Below are positions 7,079 through 14,735 of a stretch of 14,808 bases of DNA, piece after piece (position 1 is the first letter of the stretch; each line of letters starts with the position of its first letter). Origin of the DNA: JBAWAP01 sp049589355 (GTDB lineage Bacteria > Chloroflexota > Anaerolineae > VGOG01). Where the stretch lies: the NCBI GenBank assembly GCA_049589355.1, contig JBAWAP010000064.1:1-14808 (forward strand). Direction: 5' to 3'. The position numbers and the translations under genes are program-made. The notes under the pieces are model-generated. The model was not told where the DNA came from, made no database searches, and saw nothing but the letters and a program-made list of their open reading frames with translations.

Positions 7079-8881
7079 CTACTTCACCACGACCGTGTTG
7101 AAGAACTCTGTGCCGGTCGGGTTGGGGATGTAACCCTCGACGTTGGCTGTGAACCCCAGCGGCGGCTGGTTGTTGGCGATGAAGACCCGCAGCACCTTGT
7201 CGTGGATCATCTGCTCCGCCTCTTGATATAGCGGGGCGCGCTCCTCCTGCTTGGTCAGGGCAGCGGCCTGCTTCAGAAGATCGGACACCTCCTTGTCGGC
7301 GACGAAGCCCTCGCGCGCGATCGGCGTGTCCTTGGCGTCCATGCAGAAGAAGTAGCAGACGAAGTTGTCCGGGTCGCCGTTGTCGCCGGTCCACCCCAGC
7401 ATGTACAGAGGCAACAGGCCGTTCTTGCGCTTGTCCAGGTAGGTTGCCCAGTCCACTGTCTGGAGCGAGACCTGGATGCCGGCCTTGGCCAGGTCAGCGG
7501 CGATGGCCGTGGCGATGTCCTTGGGGTTCGGATAGTACGGCCGGCTGACCGGCATGTACCAGAACTCCAACGGCGTCTTCGTGCCGTCCTCCCAGGTGAT
7601 CTCGCTCAGGCCCTCCGGGAAGCCAGCCTCCGCCAGTAAGGCCTTGGCCGCATCAAGATCGTACTTCCAGTCCTCGACCTTGTCATTGTAGCCCCACAGC
7701 GCCGGTGGCTGGAACTCTTTGGCGGCCATGCCGGTGCCACCGTAGAAGGCATCCACGATAGCCTGCTTGTTGATGGCCTGGGCGAAGGCCTGCCGTACCT
7801 TCGGGTCCTGGAACTCCGTGACCTTGTAGTTGAAGGCCACGTAGCCGGTGGTGTTGGCCGGGCGCAGGAGCAGCTTGAACTTGGGATCGGCCTTGATTGC
7901 CGACACATCATCCGGCTCCATCCCTTCCATCCCGTGAATCTCGCCCGCCGACAGAGCCAGCAATCGCTGCGAGTTGTTGGGGATGTTGCGGATAATGACC
8001 TTCTTCATCTTCGGCGCGTTGGCCTTGTCCCAGTAGTCGGCAAATGCCTCCAGCACCACCTGCTCATTTGCCCTCCACTCGACGAACTTGTAGGGGCCGG
8101 TGCCGACCGGGTTCTGGCACGAGTTCACCCCGGCCTTTTCCAGCGCGGTCGGGCTCCAGAAGACGAAGACGAACATCGCCAGGTTGTTCAGGAACGGACC
8201 CTGCGGCTCCCTGAGGGTGATCTTAACCGTCGTCGGGTCAACGGCCTCCACACTCTGGATGATGCTGGCATCGTCAAAGCCCCAGAATTGGGCCTCGAAG
8301 TACTCGAAAGTCTGACCGGCCTCGATCTGGGCCTTGTGGACCGGGTTGTTCGTGTTCTTCCAGTAGTCGAAGTTCTTAACCACCGCGTCGGCGTTGAAGT
8401 CCGTCCCGTCATGGAACTTGACGCCCTTGTGCAACTTAAAGGTCCACTCCTTGCCATCGGCTGAGGTGGTCCAGCTCTCAGCCAGGCTCGGCACGGGATT
8501 AGTCGTGTCCTTGTCGAACTTGACCAGGCCCTCGAAGATCTGATTGATGACGCGGCCTGAGATGCCGTCAGTGATGATGGGCGGGTCGAGACAGACCGGC
8601 TCGCCCTGGGCACCGAAGATGAACGCCTCGGCCACCGGCTTGGGCGCCGGAGTGGCGGTCACCACCACTTCCCTAACCACCTCTTTAACCACCTCTTTGG
8701 GCACCTCTTTCACTACGGGCACTTCCTTCTCGACCACCACGGTCTCAATGACCTTCTTCTCGACAGGCACCTCCTTCACGATCACCTCAGGGGTTGGTGA
8801 GGCGCAGGCTGCGACCACTAAGCTAAGGGCCACCACGATCGAAACCAGCAACAAAGTTAACGGGCTTCTTTTGCTAAACAT
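7079..8881 (-). CDS. dppA: Dipeptide-type ABC transporter substrate-binding lipoprotein (SBP family 5)
   Basis: Extracytoplasmic receptor, 600 aa from the ATG at 8881. This start is preferred over one eight codons upstream because AAAGGAGGAG precedes it at about 5 nt and it opens a clean signal peptide (MFSKRS, hydrophobic to 25). The lipobox VAAC gives Cys26 as the lipid-anchored residue. Residues 27-82 are a low-complexity linker of KEVV/KEVP repeats ending VVVTATPAP. The family-5 domain starts near 85 (LDPPIITDG, GRVINQIFEGLV, LAESWTTSADGKEWTFKL, GVKFHDGT, VGTGPYKF). GWTGDNGDPDNF at about residues 495-506 is the ligand-pocket motif of dipeptide-binding DppA proteins, so a dipeptide is the best guess. 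It is followed by a Cys-Tyr-Phe-Phe-Cys pair. It sits ahead of the dppBC permeases. Confidence 0.9.
   Translation of the reverse strand: MFSKRSPLTLLLVSIVVALSLVVAACASPTPEVIVKEVPVEKKVIETVVVEKEVPVVKEVPKEVVKEVVREVVVTATPAPKPVAEAFIFGAQGEPVCLDPPIITDGISGRVINQIFEGLVKFDKDTTNPVPSLAESWTTSADGKEWTFKLHKGVKFHDGTDFNADAVVKNFDYWKNTNNPVHKAQIEAGQTFEYFEAQFWGFDDASIIQSVEAVDPTTVKITLREPQGPFLNNLAMFVFVFWSPTALEKAGVNSCQNPVGTGPYKFVEWRANEQVVLEAFADYWDKANAPKMKKVIIRNIPNNSQRLLALSAGEIHGMEGMEPDDVSAIKADPKFKLLLRPANTTGYVAFNYKVTEFQDPKVRQAFAQAINKQAIVDAFYGGTGMAAKEFQPPALWGYNDKVEDWKYDLDAAKALLAEAGFPEGLSEITWEDGTKTPLEFWYMPVSRPYYPNPKDIATAIAADLAKAGIQVSLQTVDWATYLDKRKNGLLPLYMLGWTGDNGDPDNFVCYFFCMDAKDTPIAREGFVADKEVSDLLKQAAALTKQEERAPLYQEAEQMIHDKVLRVFIANNQPPLGFTANVEGYIPNPTGTEFFNTVVVK
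8665..8712 (-). repeat. Four 12-bp tandem repeats encoding the KEVV linker
   Basis: Plus-strand units CCACTTCCCTAA, CCACCTCTTTAA, CCACCTCTTTGG and GCACCTCTTTCA lie head to tail inside dppA and encode four-residue steps of the KEVV linker. More diverged copies follow to about 8780. The period is a multiple of three, so copy-number slippage would change the linker length by four residues without breaking the frame. Confidence 0.8.
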
Positions 8882-8886
8882 TTTTT

Positions 8887-8969
8887 CTCCTCCTTTCAAC
8901 TGCAAGTTAGGGAAAATCCAATTTTACAAACGTTTCGTGCGCTTTTTCGATGGACACATCACCTCCTTC
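8887..8969 (-). promoter_or_regulatory. dppA leader: SD-like 12-mer directly after the livF stop, possible mini-ORFs, main ribosome site
   Basis: GAAGGAGGTGAT (8969-8958) starts on the base next to the livF TAG and is identical to the 12-mer ahead of the family-3 receptor gene. Two mini-ORFs could use it. One starts with GTG at 8957, 4 nt after AGGAGG, and has 16 sense codons (VSIEKAHETFVKLDFP) ending at 8907. The other starts with ATG at 8959, only 2 nt from the SD, and has 11 codons ending at 8924. The main dppA ribosome site is AAAGGAGGAG (8896-8887). A weak -10 look-alike, TAAAAT, is present without a good -35, so I cannot tell whether dppA has its own promoter or is read from livF. Confidence 0.45.
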
Positions 8970-9680
8970 CTACCCTCCCAAATAGGCCGCCTTGACCTCA
9001 GGATTCTCCCGCAACTCTGTCGTCGTCCCCTCCAGCACGATGCGTCCCGTCTCCAACACGTAACCCCGATGGCCGATGCTGAGGGCCATCGCCGCATTCT
9101 GCTCCACCAACAAAATGGTCATGCCCTGGCGGTTGATGTTCTGAATGGTCTCGAAGATAGCTTCCACCAGGATGGGAGATAATCCCATGGAGGGCTCATC
9201 GAGCAAGAAGATTTTGGGCCTGGACATCAACGCCCGGCCGATGCATAACATTTGCTGCTCGCCGCCACTGAGGGTCCCAGCGACCTGCTTCCGCCGTTCC
9301 TTCAGCGCCGGGAACAGGGTGAAGACCCGTTCCAGGTCCTCGGCGATGCCCGCTTTGTCGGTGCGGGCGTAAGCCCCCATCTCCAGGTTCTCCATGGCCG
9401 TCAGCCGGCCGAAGACCCTGCGCCCCTCAGGAGCTTGAGAGAGCCCTTTCATCACGATCTGATGCGGAGGCAGTTCGTGGAGCGGCTCCCCTTCCAGGTA
9501 AATGCTTCCCTGCCTGGGTTTGAGCAACCCGCAGATGGTGTTGAGGGTGGTCGTCTTCCCCGCCCCATTGGCTCCGATGAGGGTCACGACCTCCCCTTCG
9601 TCCACGGAAAGGGAGATGCCTTTCAGGGCGTGAATGTTGCCGTAGTAAGTATGAACGTTGTTCAACTCTAATAGCGCCAT
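8970..9680 (-). CDS. livF: Branched-chain amino-acid ABC transporter ATPase LivF
   Basis: Cytoplasmic ATPase powering the LivHM permease, 236 aa, full length. Walker A is GANGAGKTT (36-44), the Q-loop GLSQAPEGRRVF (79-90), the signature LSGGEQQ (137-143) and Walker B IFLLDEPSMGLSP (157-169). In place of the usual H-loop histidine there is LLVEQN (190-195), normal for LivF. APEGRRVF and SMGLSP separate it from LivG. The ATG at 9680 follows GGGAG. It lies 25 nt after livG, the widest gap inside the livHMGF block. It is the last gene of that block; the dppA leader starts on the next base. Confidence 0.96.
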   Translation of the reverse strand: MALLELNNVHTYYGNIHALKGISLSVDEGEVVTLIGANGAGKTTTLNTICGLLKPRQGSIYLEGEPLHELPPHQIVMKGLSQAPEGRRVFGRLTAMENLEMGAYARTDKAGIAEDLERVFTLFPALKERRKQVAGTLSGGEQQMLCIGRALMSRPKIFLLDEPSMGLSPILVEAIFETIQNINRQGMTILLVEQNAAMALSIGHRGYVLETGRIVLEGTTTELRENPEVKAAYLGG

Positions 9681-9705
9681 GGATTCACTCCCGGAGTTAT
9701 ACCCT

Positions 9706-10494
9706 TTAGCCCCTGGGCATACCCTTCCATATCTCTTTTCTTCCCAGGTAGGCTTCGATCACCTTCTCATCCTGCTGCACCTCGGCCGGCGTCCCCTCGG
9801 CGATCTTGACCCCGTAATCCAGCACCGTTACCGTTTCGGAAATGCCCATCACCACGCGCATCTGGTGCTCGATGAGCAGGATAGTGATGCCCAGTTCGCC
9901 CTGCAGACGGCGGATAAAGTCCATCATCTCCTGGGTCTCGCTGGGGTTCATGCCAGCAGTCGGTTCGTCCAGAAGCAAGAGTTTGGGACGGGTAGCGAGG
10001 GCGCGGGCGATCTCTAGCCGCCGCTGGTCGCCGTAGGGCAGGTTCTTGGCCAGCATATCACCCTTGCCAGTGAGGTTGCAGAGTTTGAGCAAGCGGCGGG
10101 CCTGGTCTAACGCCTCGGCTTCCTCGGCGTGGGTGCCGGGCAATTGCAGGATAGCGCCGAACACTCCGGTTTTCAGGTGTACGTGTTGACCCACCAGGAT
10201 GTTCTCCATCGCCGTCAGGTTGGCGAAGAGGCGAATATTCTGATAGGTGCGGGCAATTCCTAGGCGGACAATTTTATCTGGCAAGAGGCCGACCAGGGAA
10301 TGGCTGTTTAGAAGGATTTTGCCCTCTTCGGGGCGGTAGAATCCGGTCACACAGTTGAACAACGTCGTCTTGCCAGCCCCATTGGGCCCGATGATGCTGT
10401 GGATGGCGTGCTCCTTGATCTCCACGTCCAGCTTGTCCACAGCAACGAGCCCGCCGAAGCGTTTGGTGACACCACGCGTGGTAAGAATCGTCAT
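9706..10494 (-). CDS. livG: Branched-chain amino-acid ABC transporter ATPase LivG
   Basis: Second ATPase of the importer, 262 aa. Walker A is GPNGAGKTT (36-44), the Q-loop ARTYQNIRLF (81-90), the signature NLPYGDQRR (151-159; the PYG form is usual for LivG), Walker B LLLLDEPTAGMNP (172-184) and the H-loop His in LLIEHQM (206-212). It should pair with LivF in one asymmetric dimer docked on LivH and LivM. AGGAG precedes the ATG at 10494, and only 9 nt separate it from the livM stop, so the ribosome site overlaps the end of livM. It is intact. Confidence 0.96.
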   Translation of the reverse strand: MTILTTRGVTKRFGGLVAVDKLDVEIKEHAIHSIIGPNGAGKTTLFNCVTGFYRPEEGKILLNSHSLVGLLPDKIVRLGIARTYQNIRLFANLTAMENILVGQHVHLKTGVFGAILQLPGTHAEEAEALDQARRLLKLCNLTGKGDMLAKNLPYGDQRRLEIARALATRPKLLLLDEPTAGMNPSETQEMMDFIRRLQGELGITILLIEHQMRVVMGISETVTVLDYGVKIAEGTPAEVQQDEKVIEAYLGRKEIWKGMPRG

Positions 10495-10503
10495 GCCCGT
10501 CTC

Positions 10504-12291
10504 CTAGGCCCCTGTTGGTGAGGCAAGATCCGGTTCAGGCTCAGCCTCACCAGGTTCCGCCTCATGCAATTCACGTTTGCGCGCTGCCTCGGGCCAGAAA
10601 CCTTCGGGCCGCACCAGCATCATTAATACCAACGCAGCGCCATAGAACAGCAGCCGGTACTCCGCAAATTCCCGCAGCAGTTCCGGCAGGCCGATTAGGA
10701 GGAATGCTCCAGCAGCCACGCCAGGGATACTGCCCATTCCTCCGATGATGATCAGTGACAGGACGTTGATCGAGACGATGAAATTGAAACTGAATGGGAA
10801 GATGGATCCGAGTTTGCTGGCTTGCAAGGCTCCGCTTAAACCGCCAAAGAATGCGCCCATTGCGAATGCCGCCAGTTTTGTTGCGACGAGGTTGATGCCC
10901 ATCGCTTGCGCGACATCCTCGTCTTCGCGCACCGCCATCCAGGCGCGTCCTAGCCGCGAATTTTTCGCCCGGACCGCGACAAAGACAGCCAGCAAACAGC
11001 CCGCGATGATCAGGTAATAGAACTCCTGCTGAACCTGGAATTCGATCTGACCCAGCAACGGTAACGTAAACCGCTGAAAGCCAAACTGGATTGGACCAAT
11101 GTCAGGTCTGGCAATTGATCGTGTGCCTTGCGCGCCGCCGAGGAGCGGTAACAAGAGGTCTGACCCCGCCAAGAGGCGAATGATCTCGCCAAAGCCCAAG
11201 GTGACGATGGCGAGATAATCGCCGCGCATCTTGAGCACCGGGACACCCAGGAGGATTCCCGCGAGCACTGCCACGACGAGGCCGAAGGGCAGCGCAGCCC
11301 ACCAGTTTCCCATTATCTGCGGGTGTGCCAATTCGGTGGATGTGAGAAAGCCGACCGTGTACGCCCCAATCGCGAAGAACGCCACGTACCCCAGATCGAG
11401 CAGACCAGCGAACCCGACAACGATGTTCAAGCCAAGTCCCATTAGGAGAAACAAGCCCACGTTGTCGAGAATTTCGCAGTTCTCGATACCAAGAAAGACC
11501 GGCGGCGAGAGCAGAATCAGGATGAGAACGACACCGATCGTCACCTGGTATGCTCTGCGACCTGCTGGTGAGAGTTTGTTGACAGCGCCTTGAAAGGCGG
11601 ATCCCTTTTCAGCCCAAAGGAAGTAGAGGGCGGCAATCAGCACAAAGAGAATTATGGCACCTGTAGTAGCCAAGCCGCTACCGACATACACGAATCTGCT
11701 AGCGCTCTCCAATGCGAACCGGAACAACGGGGGTGTATTGGAAACAGTTCGGATCACCCATTCTTGAAAAAAGCCAAAGGCTAAGATTGCGACGAGCCCC
11801 GCCATAATAGGGCGGCGTGCTCTGGAGGGCAACAGGTAAATAAGAGCCGAGGCAATGCCAGCCCCGATGCCGAAAATCAATTGGATGAAACTGCCAGTTG
11901 CCACTCCTCGCTTGAAGGTCAACAACTCGTACAGTTGCGGAGTGGCGTTGATGAACATACTGCCTAAATTCACAACGCTCCCAAGCCAGATCAGAATCAC
12001 GAGCAAGAGGCTTGAGATAAACCCAGACAATGCACCCACCACCAACATGAGCAGTCGGTTTGTCGAGCGGCTACGGCCTACTGCAACGTACGCTGTGCCA
12101 ACGAATGTGATCAGCAGCAAGGTCTGGCTCATCGAGAGGATGCCGCTGACAACATCGCGTGTGCTGAAGGTTTGAATCATTCCTTGCAACGCAGTCAAAA
12201 CCGCGACGATGCCGCCGATCAAACCGATTTTGATTCCGGCCCCCAGAATGGTTAGGGGAGTAACCGTGCGCTCCGCATGCAATTTGTCCAT
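10504..12291 (-). CDS. livM: Branched-chain amino-acid ABC transporter permease LivM with a long N-terminal membrane extension
   Basis: Channel subunit, 595 aa, far longer than a usual LivM (roughly 300-430). The LivM core runs from about 245 to 565: DNVGLFLLMGLGLNIVVGFAG (276-296), GYVAFFAIGAY (301-311), MRGDYLAIVTLGFGEIIRLL (355-374), the ATPase-facing loop GRAWMAVREDEDVAQAMGIN (448-467), and GGMGSIPG (517-524). Residues 1-245 hold about six further hydrophobic segments (about 14-36, 50-72, 79-105, 132-154, 161-176, 205-227) that I cannot match to a known domain. The C-terminal tail (after 570) is acidic and Pro-rich. A GAGGT ribosome site precedes the ATG at 12291, 9 nt after the livH stop. 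One uninterrupted frame covers extension and core, so this is not a sequencing fusion of two frames. Confidence 0.93.
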   Translation of the reverse strand: MDKLHAERTVTPLTILGAGIKIGLIGGIVAVLTALQGMIQTFSTRDVVSGILSMSQTLLLITFVGTAYVAVGRSRSTNRLLMLVVGALSGFISSLLLVILIWLGSVVNLGSMFINATPQLYELLTFKRGVATGSFIQLIFGIGAGIASALIYLLPSRARRPIMAGLVAILAFGFFQEWVIRTVSNTPPLFRFALESASRFVYVGSGLATTGAIILFVLIAALYFLWAEKGSAFQGAVNKLSPAGRRAYQVTIGVVLILILLSPPVFLGIENCEILDNVGLFLLMGLGLNIVVGFAGLLDLGYVAFFAIGAYTVGFLTSTELAHPQIMGNWWAALPFGLVVAVLAGILLGVPVLKMRGDYLAIVTLGFGEIIRLLAGSDLLLPLLGGAQGTRSIARPDIGPIQFGFQRFTLPLLGQIEFQVQQEFYYLIIAGCLLAVFVAVRAKNSRLGRAWMAVREDEDVAQAMGINLVATKLAAFAMGAFFGGLSGALQASKLGSIFPFSFNFIVSINVLSLIIIGGMGSIPGVAAGAFLLIGLPELLREFAEYRLLFYGAALVLMMLVRPEGFWPEAARKRELHEAEPGEAEPEPDLASPTGA

Positions 12292-12300
12292 ATCACTACC

Positions 12301-13362
12301 TCATGCTCTCTTCGCTGCCAGCCTCTCGCCGAGAATTCCGGAAGGTCGGAAGATCAAGATGAGAACGAGCAGCGTGAACGCAATCGCATCTTTCAATTGT
12401 TGAGGCGCTGGAACCCCCAAGCCATCGAGAAATAAGGTGGGACCGACCGACTCGGCAATGCCGAGGAACCAACTGCCCACCATCGCGCCAGGAACGTTGC
12501 CAATGCCACCAAGCACCGCGGCTGTGAACGCTTTGATGCTCGGGATAAACCCCATGATGTAGTACACTTGCTTGAACATCAGGGCATACAGCACCCCTGC
12601 TGCGCCCGCCAGTGCGCCGCCGAGCATGAACGTGATCATGATGATATGGTCAACATCAATCCCCATCAGGGCGGCGATCTGTTTGTCTTCCGACACCGCG
12701 CGCATCGCTTTGCCCGTACGCGTGCGCTGATTGAATTGGTGCAGACCGAACATCATCACTGCGGCAGCCACGATCACCAGGATTTGGATGTATGTAATCT
12801 TGAAATCGCCGACGAGAATCACGCCCTTCAGTGCGGCAATCTCAGGATAGACTTTGATATTCGGTCCGTATAGCCCACGGAAAAAGTATTGCAGGAAGAA
12901 GGAGGCACCAATTGCGGTGATCAGCGGCACCAGGCGCGGGGCAAAGCGCAGCGGGCGATAGGCAATCCGCTCCAATAGGACGGCAACAATTGTGGAAACT
13001 GCCATCGCCAGAGCAAAAATAGCCAGCAACCCCACGATGGGGTTCCGATCTAGAAAACCGGACCGGCCCAGAGCGTTGGCGAGAAAGTAGGCGGTGAAGG
13101 GTCCGCTCATGAAGACTTCACTGTGCGCAAAGTTGATCATGCGCAGAATGCCATAGACGAGAGTGTAACCGAGCGCAATCAGCGCGTAGATGCTGCCCAA
13201 CGCAGTCCCGTAGACAATCAGGTCAGACCATTGTCGAGTGGAATACTTGCCTGACAGCAATGTGGCCGCCGAACCGACCAGTACCAGTAAGACAATCAAG
13301 CCGCCGACGACAAACATCAAAACATCAGTGAGTTCAATGCGTTCAGCGTAACGTCTTAACAT
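12301..13362 (-). CDS. livH: Branched-chain amino-acid ABC transporter permease LivH
   Basis: Channel partner of LivM, 353 aa. After an N-terminal stretch with one extra helix (about 14-36) comes the family core: YGTALGSIYALIALGYTLVYGILRMINFAHSE (51-82, the best-known LivH segment), ERIAYRPLRFAPRLVPLITAIGASFFLQ (131-158), the ATPase-contacting loop GKAMRAVSEDKQIAALMGIDVD (217-238), and FTAAVLGGIGNVPGAMVG (279-296). The C-terminus IFRPSGILGE (337-346) is typical. The ATG at 13362 has GATGAGGAT just upstream. A 101-bp gap with a strong hairpin separates it from livK; livM follows 9 nt after its stop. Confidence 0.95.
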   Translation of the reverse strand: MLRRYAERIELTDVLMFVVGGLIVLLVLVGSAATLLSGKYSTRQWSDLIVYGTALGSIYALIALGYTLVYGILRMINFAHSEVFMSGPFTAYFLANALGRSGFLDRNPIVGLLAIFALAMAVSTIVAVLLERIAYRPLRFAPRLVPLITAIGASFFLQYFFRGLYGPNIKVYPEIAALKGVILVGDFKITYIQILVIVAAAVMMFGLHQFNQRTRTGKAMRAVSEDKQIAALMGIDVDHIIMITFMLGGALAGAAGVLYALMFKQVYYIMGFIPSIKAFTAAVLGGIGNVPGAMVGSWFLGIAESVGPTLFLDGLGVPAPQQLKDAIAFTLLVLILIFRPSGILGERLAAKRA

Positions 13363-13390
13363 ATCCTCATCTGCTCCACTGGTAATCTAG

Positions 13391-13425
13391 GATGAGCCGG
13401 GCAGGCTGAGCCCGCCCGGCTCATC
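13391..13425. terminator. Strong hairpin between livK and livH (attenuator or mRNA-stabilising element)
   Basis: GATGAGCCGGGC (13391-13402) and GCCCGGCTCATC (13414-13425) form a perfect 12-bp GC-rich stem with an 11-nt loop. It follows the livK stop by about 40 nt. No run of U follows on the minus strand (CTAGATTACC) or on the plus strand, so full intrinsic termination is unlikely. Partial termination, or protection of the livK message from 3' exonuclease, fits the need for much more receptor than permease. Confidence 0.7.
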
Positions 13426-13463
13426 GCGTGCACTCATTCACGAAGTAGAGATGCGGCTGATCC

Positions 13464-14714
13464 CTATTTCGTCTGCTTCCAGAACGGCGTTTTGGGCATC
13501 GTGCCACCGACTGCCGCGTCGTAGGCAGCCTCATCCGCGAGGAGATAGGTGGCAATCCGGGGATCGGCGCAGTCGCCGTTTGGATCGCAGGTGAGATTGC
13601 CCGTCAAGCCCTTAAAGTCCTTGGTCGCCGCTACCGCGTCCCGCAGCGCCTGCCGACCGATGTGCAGCGTGCCATCGGGATCCTTCACCGCGACTTTTTC
13701 AATCGCGGCAAAGATGATGTTCATCGCATCATACGAGTGGGCATGGAACGGGGCATACGTTCCCGGGAGGTTGTATTTCGTCTTGTACTTGTCCACCAAC
13801 GTCTGGTAACCGGCGCCAAAGGCGGAAAAGTCGGGACTGGACCAGTACATTCCAATCGCGTTCTTCCCGCAGGCTTTGACAAAGTCCGGCGTGTAGATGC
13901 CGTCGGCACCCATCATCACCGTCTTCTCCAAGCCGGCCACGTCGCGCATTTGGGCACAGACGAAACCGCCCGCTTTGACAAAGATCGGGAAGTAGATCAA
14001 ATCGGGCTTACCTGCGGCGATGCGGGTCAGCGCGGGTTTCATGTCCGTATCGTCAGGACCAACCGCCTCGAACGCGGTGATCGTGCCGCCCAACTGCTTG
14101 AAGTTCTCGGCAAACACCCTTGCCAACGCTTCGGTGTAAGGACCGCCGTCGTGAATCGCCGCCGCCTTGGTGATCTTCAACTGGTTGTAAACGAATTGAG
14201 CGGCAACCGCGCCTTGCACATTGTCATTGTGTGCTGTGCGGAAGTAACCGGGCGAGCGCAGGGCGGGATCGGTGAGGTAAGGCGCAGTGTTCGATGGCGA
14301 GACGGTGGTGAATCCCGCTTCCGACAGGATCGGAACCCCAGGGACTGCCTCGCTGGAGCAGTTGGTCCCATTCACGGCGATGATGGTCTTGTCCGCTGCC
14401 AGTTTCGTGGCGGCAGCCGTTCCGCCTTCAGCATTGCAGCCCGAGTCCTGACCGTCGAACTTGATCGAGTGTCCCAGCAACTTGCCGCCCTTGTCGTCAA
14501 TGGCGATTTCGGCGCCGTACTTAGTGTCGAGACCGAGCGTGGCATCAGCACCTGAGATCACCATTGCAAACGCAATGTGGATCGGGTCGTTGGGACCGAT
14601 GTCCACGCAGCCCAGTTTGTCGGTGCACTCGAACTTCTTGGCCGGGGCACACTGCGCGGCCACCAACACCAGGATGAGCAGCAACATACCAATTAACATT
14701 CGCTTGTGAGCCAT
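13464..14714 (-). CDS. livK: Branched-chain amino-acid ABC transporter substrate-binding protein (LivK/J type)
   Basis: Extracytoplasmic receptor for the LivHMGF importer, 416 aa. AAAGGAGGA lies about 6 nt before the ATG at 14714. A signal peptide (MAHKRM, hydrophobic 7-20) ends in AAQC, with Cys22 as the probable lipid-anchored residue; Gln at -1 departs from the usual small residue. The mature start has ECTDKLGCVDIG (29-40). The type I periplasmic-binding fold follows: IHIAFAMVISGADATLG (45-61), GAEIAIDDKGG (67-77), the ligand-contact region VNGTNCSSEAVPGVPILSEAG (114-134), VSPSNTAPYLTD (138-149) and FRTAHNDNVQG (158-168). Residues after 180 form the second lobe. It is first in the operon, so ligand specificity of the whole system rests here; leucine/isoleucine/valine is the default guess, but relatives bind many amides and acids. 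Confidence 0.93.
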   Translation of the reverse strand: MAHKRMLIGMLLLILVLVAAQCAPAKKFECTDKLGCVDIGPNDPIHIAFAMVISGADATLGLDTKYGAEIAIDDKGGKLLGHSIKFDGQDSGCNAEGGTAAATKLAADKTIIAVNGTNCSSEAVPGVPILSEAGFTTVSPSNTAPYLTDPALRSPGYFRTAHNDNVQGAVAAQFVYNQLKITKAAAIHDGGPYTEALARVFAENFKQLGGTITAFEAVGPDDTDMKPALTRIAAGKPDLIYFPIFVKAGGFVCAQMRDVAGLEKTVMMGADGIYTPDFVKACGKNAIGMYWSSPDFSAFGAGYQTLVDKYKTKYNLPGTYAPFHAHSYDAMNIIFAAIEKVAVKDPDGTLHIGRQALRDAVAATKDFKGLTGNLTCDPNGDCADPRIATYLLADEAAYDAAVGGTMPKTPFWKQTK

Positions 14715-14735
14715 TTTTTCCTCCTTTTAGCTTGC

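Noticed and set aside
8665..8780. CRISPR-like or phase-variable repeat array
   Set aside because: Units are 12 bp, contiguous without spacers, and encode the KEVV linker in frame; it is a coding tandem repeat.
8970..9680. Missing H-loop histidine in LivF as a sign of inactivity
   Set aside because: VEQN in place of a histidine motif is the normal state in LivF proteins; all other ATPase motifs are intact.
13662..14555. Long plus-strand reading frame (297 aa) opposite livK
   Set aside because: It is wholly antisense to a gene with clear family motifs, has no family resemblance or good ribosome site, and arises from the GC-skewed codon positions of livK.
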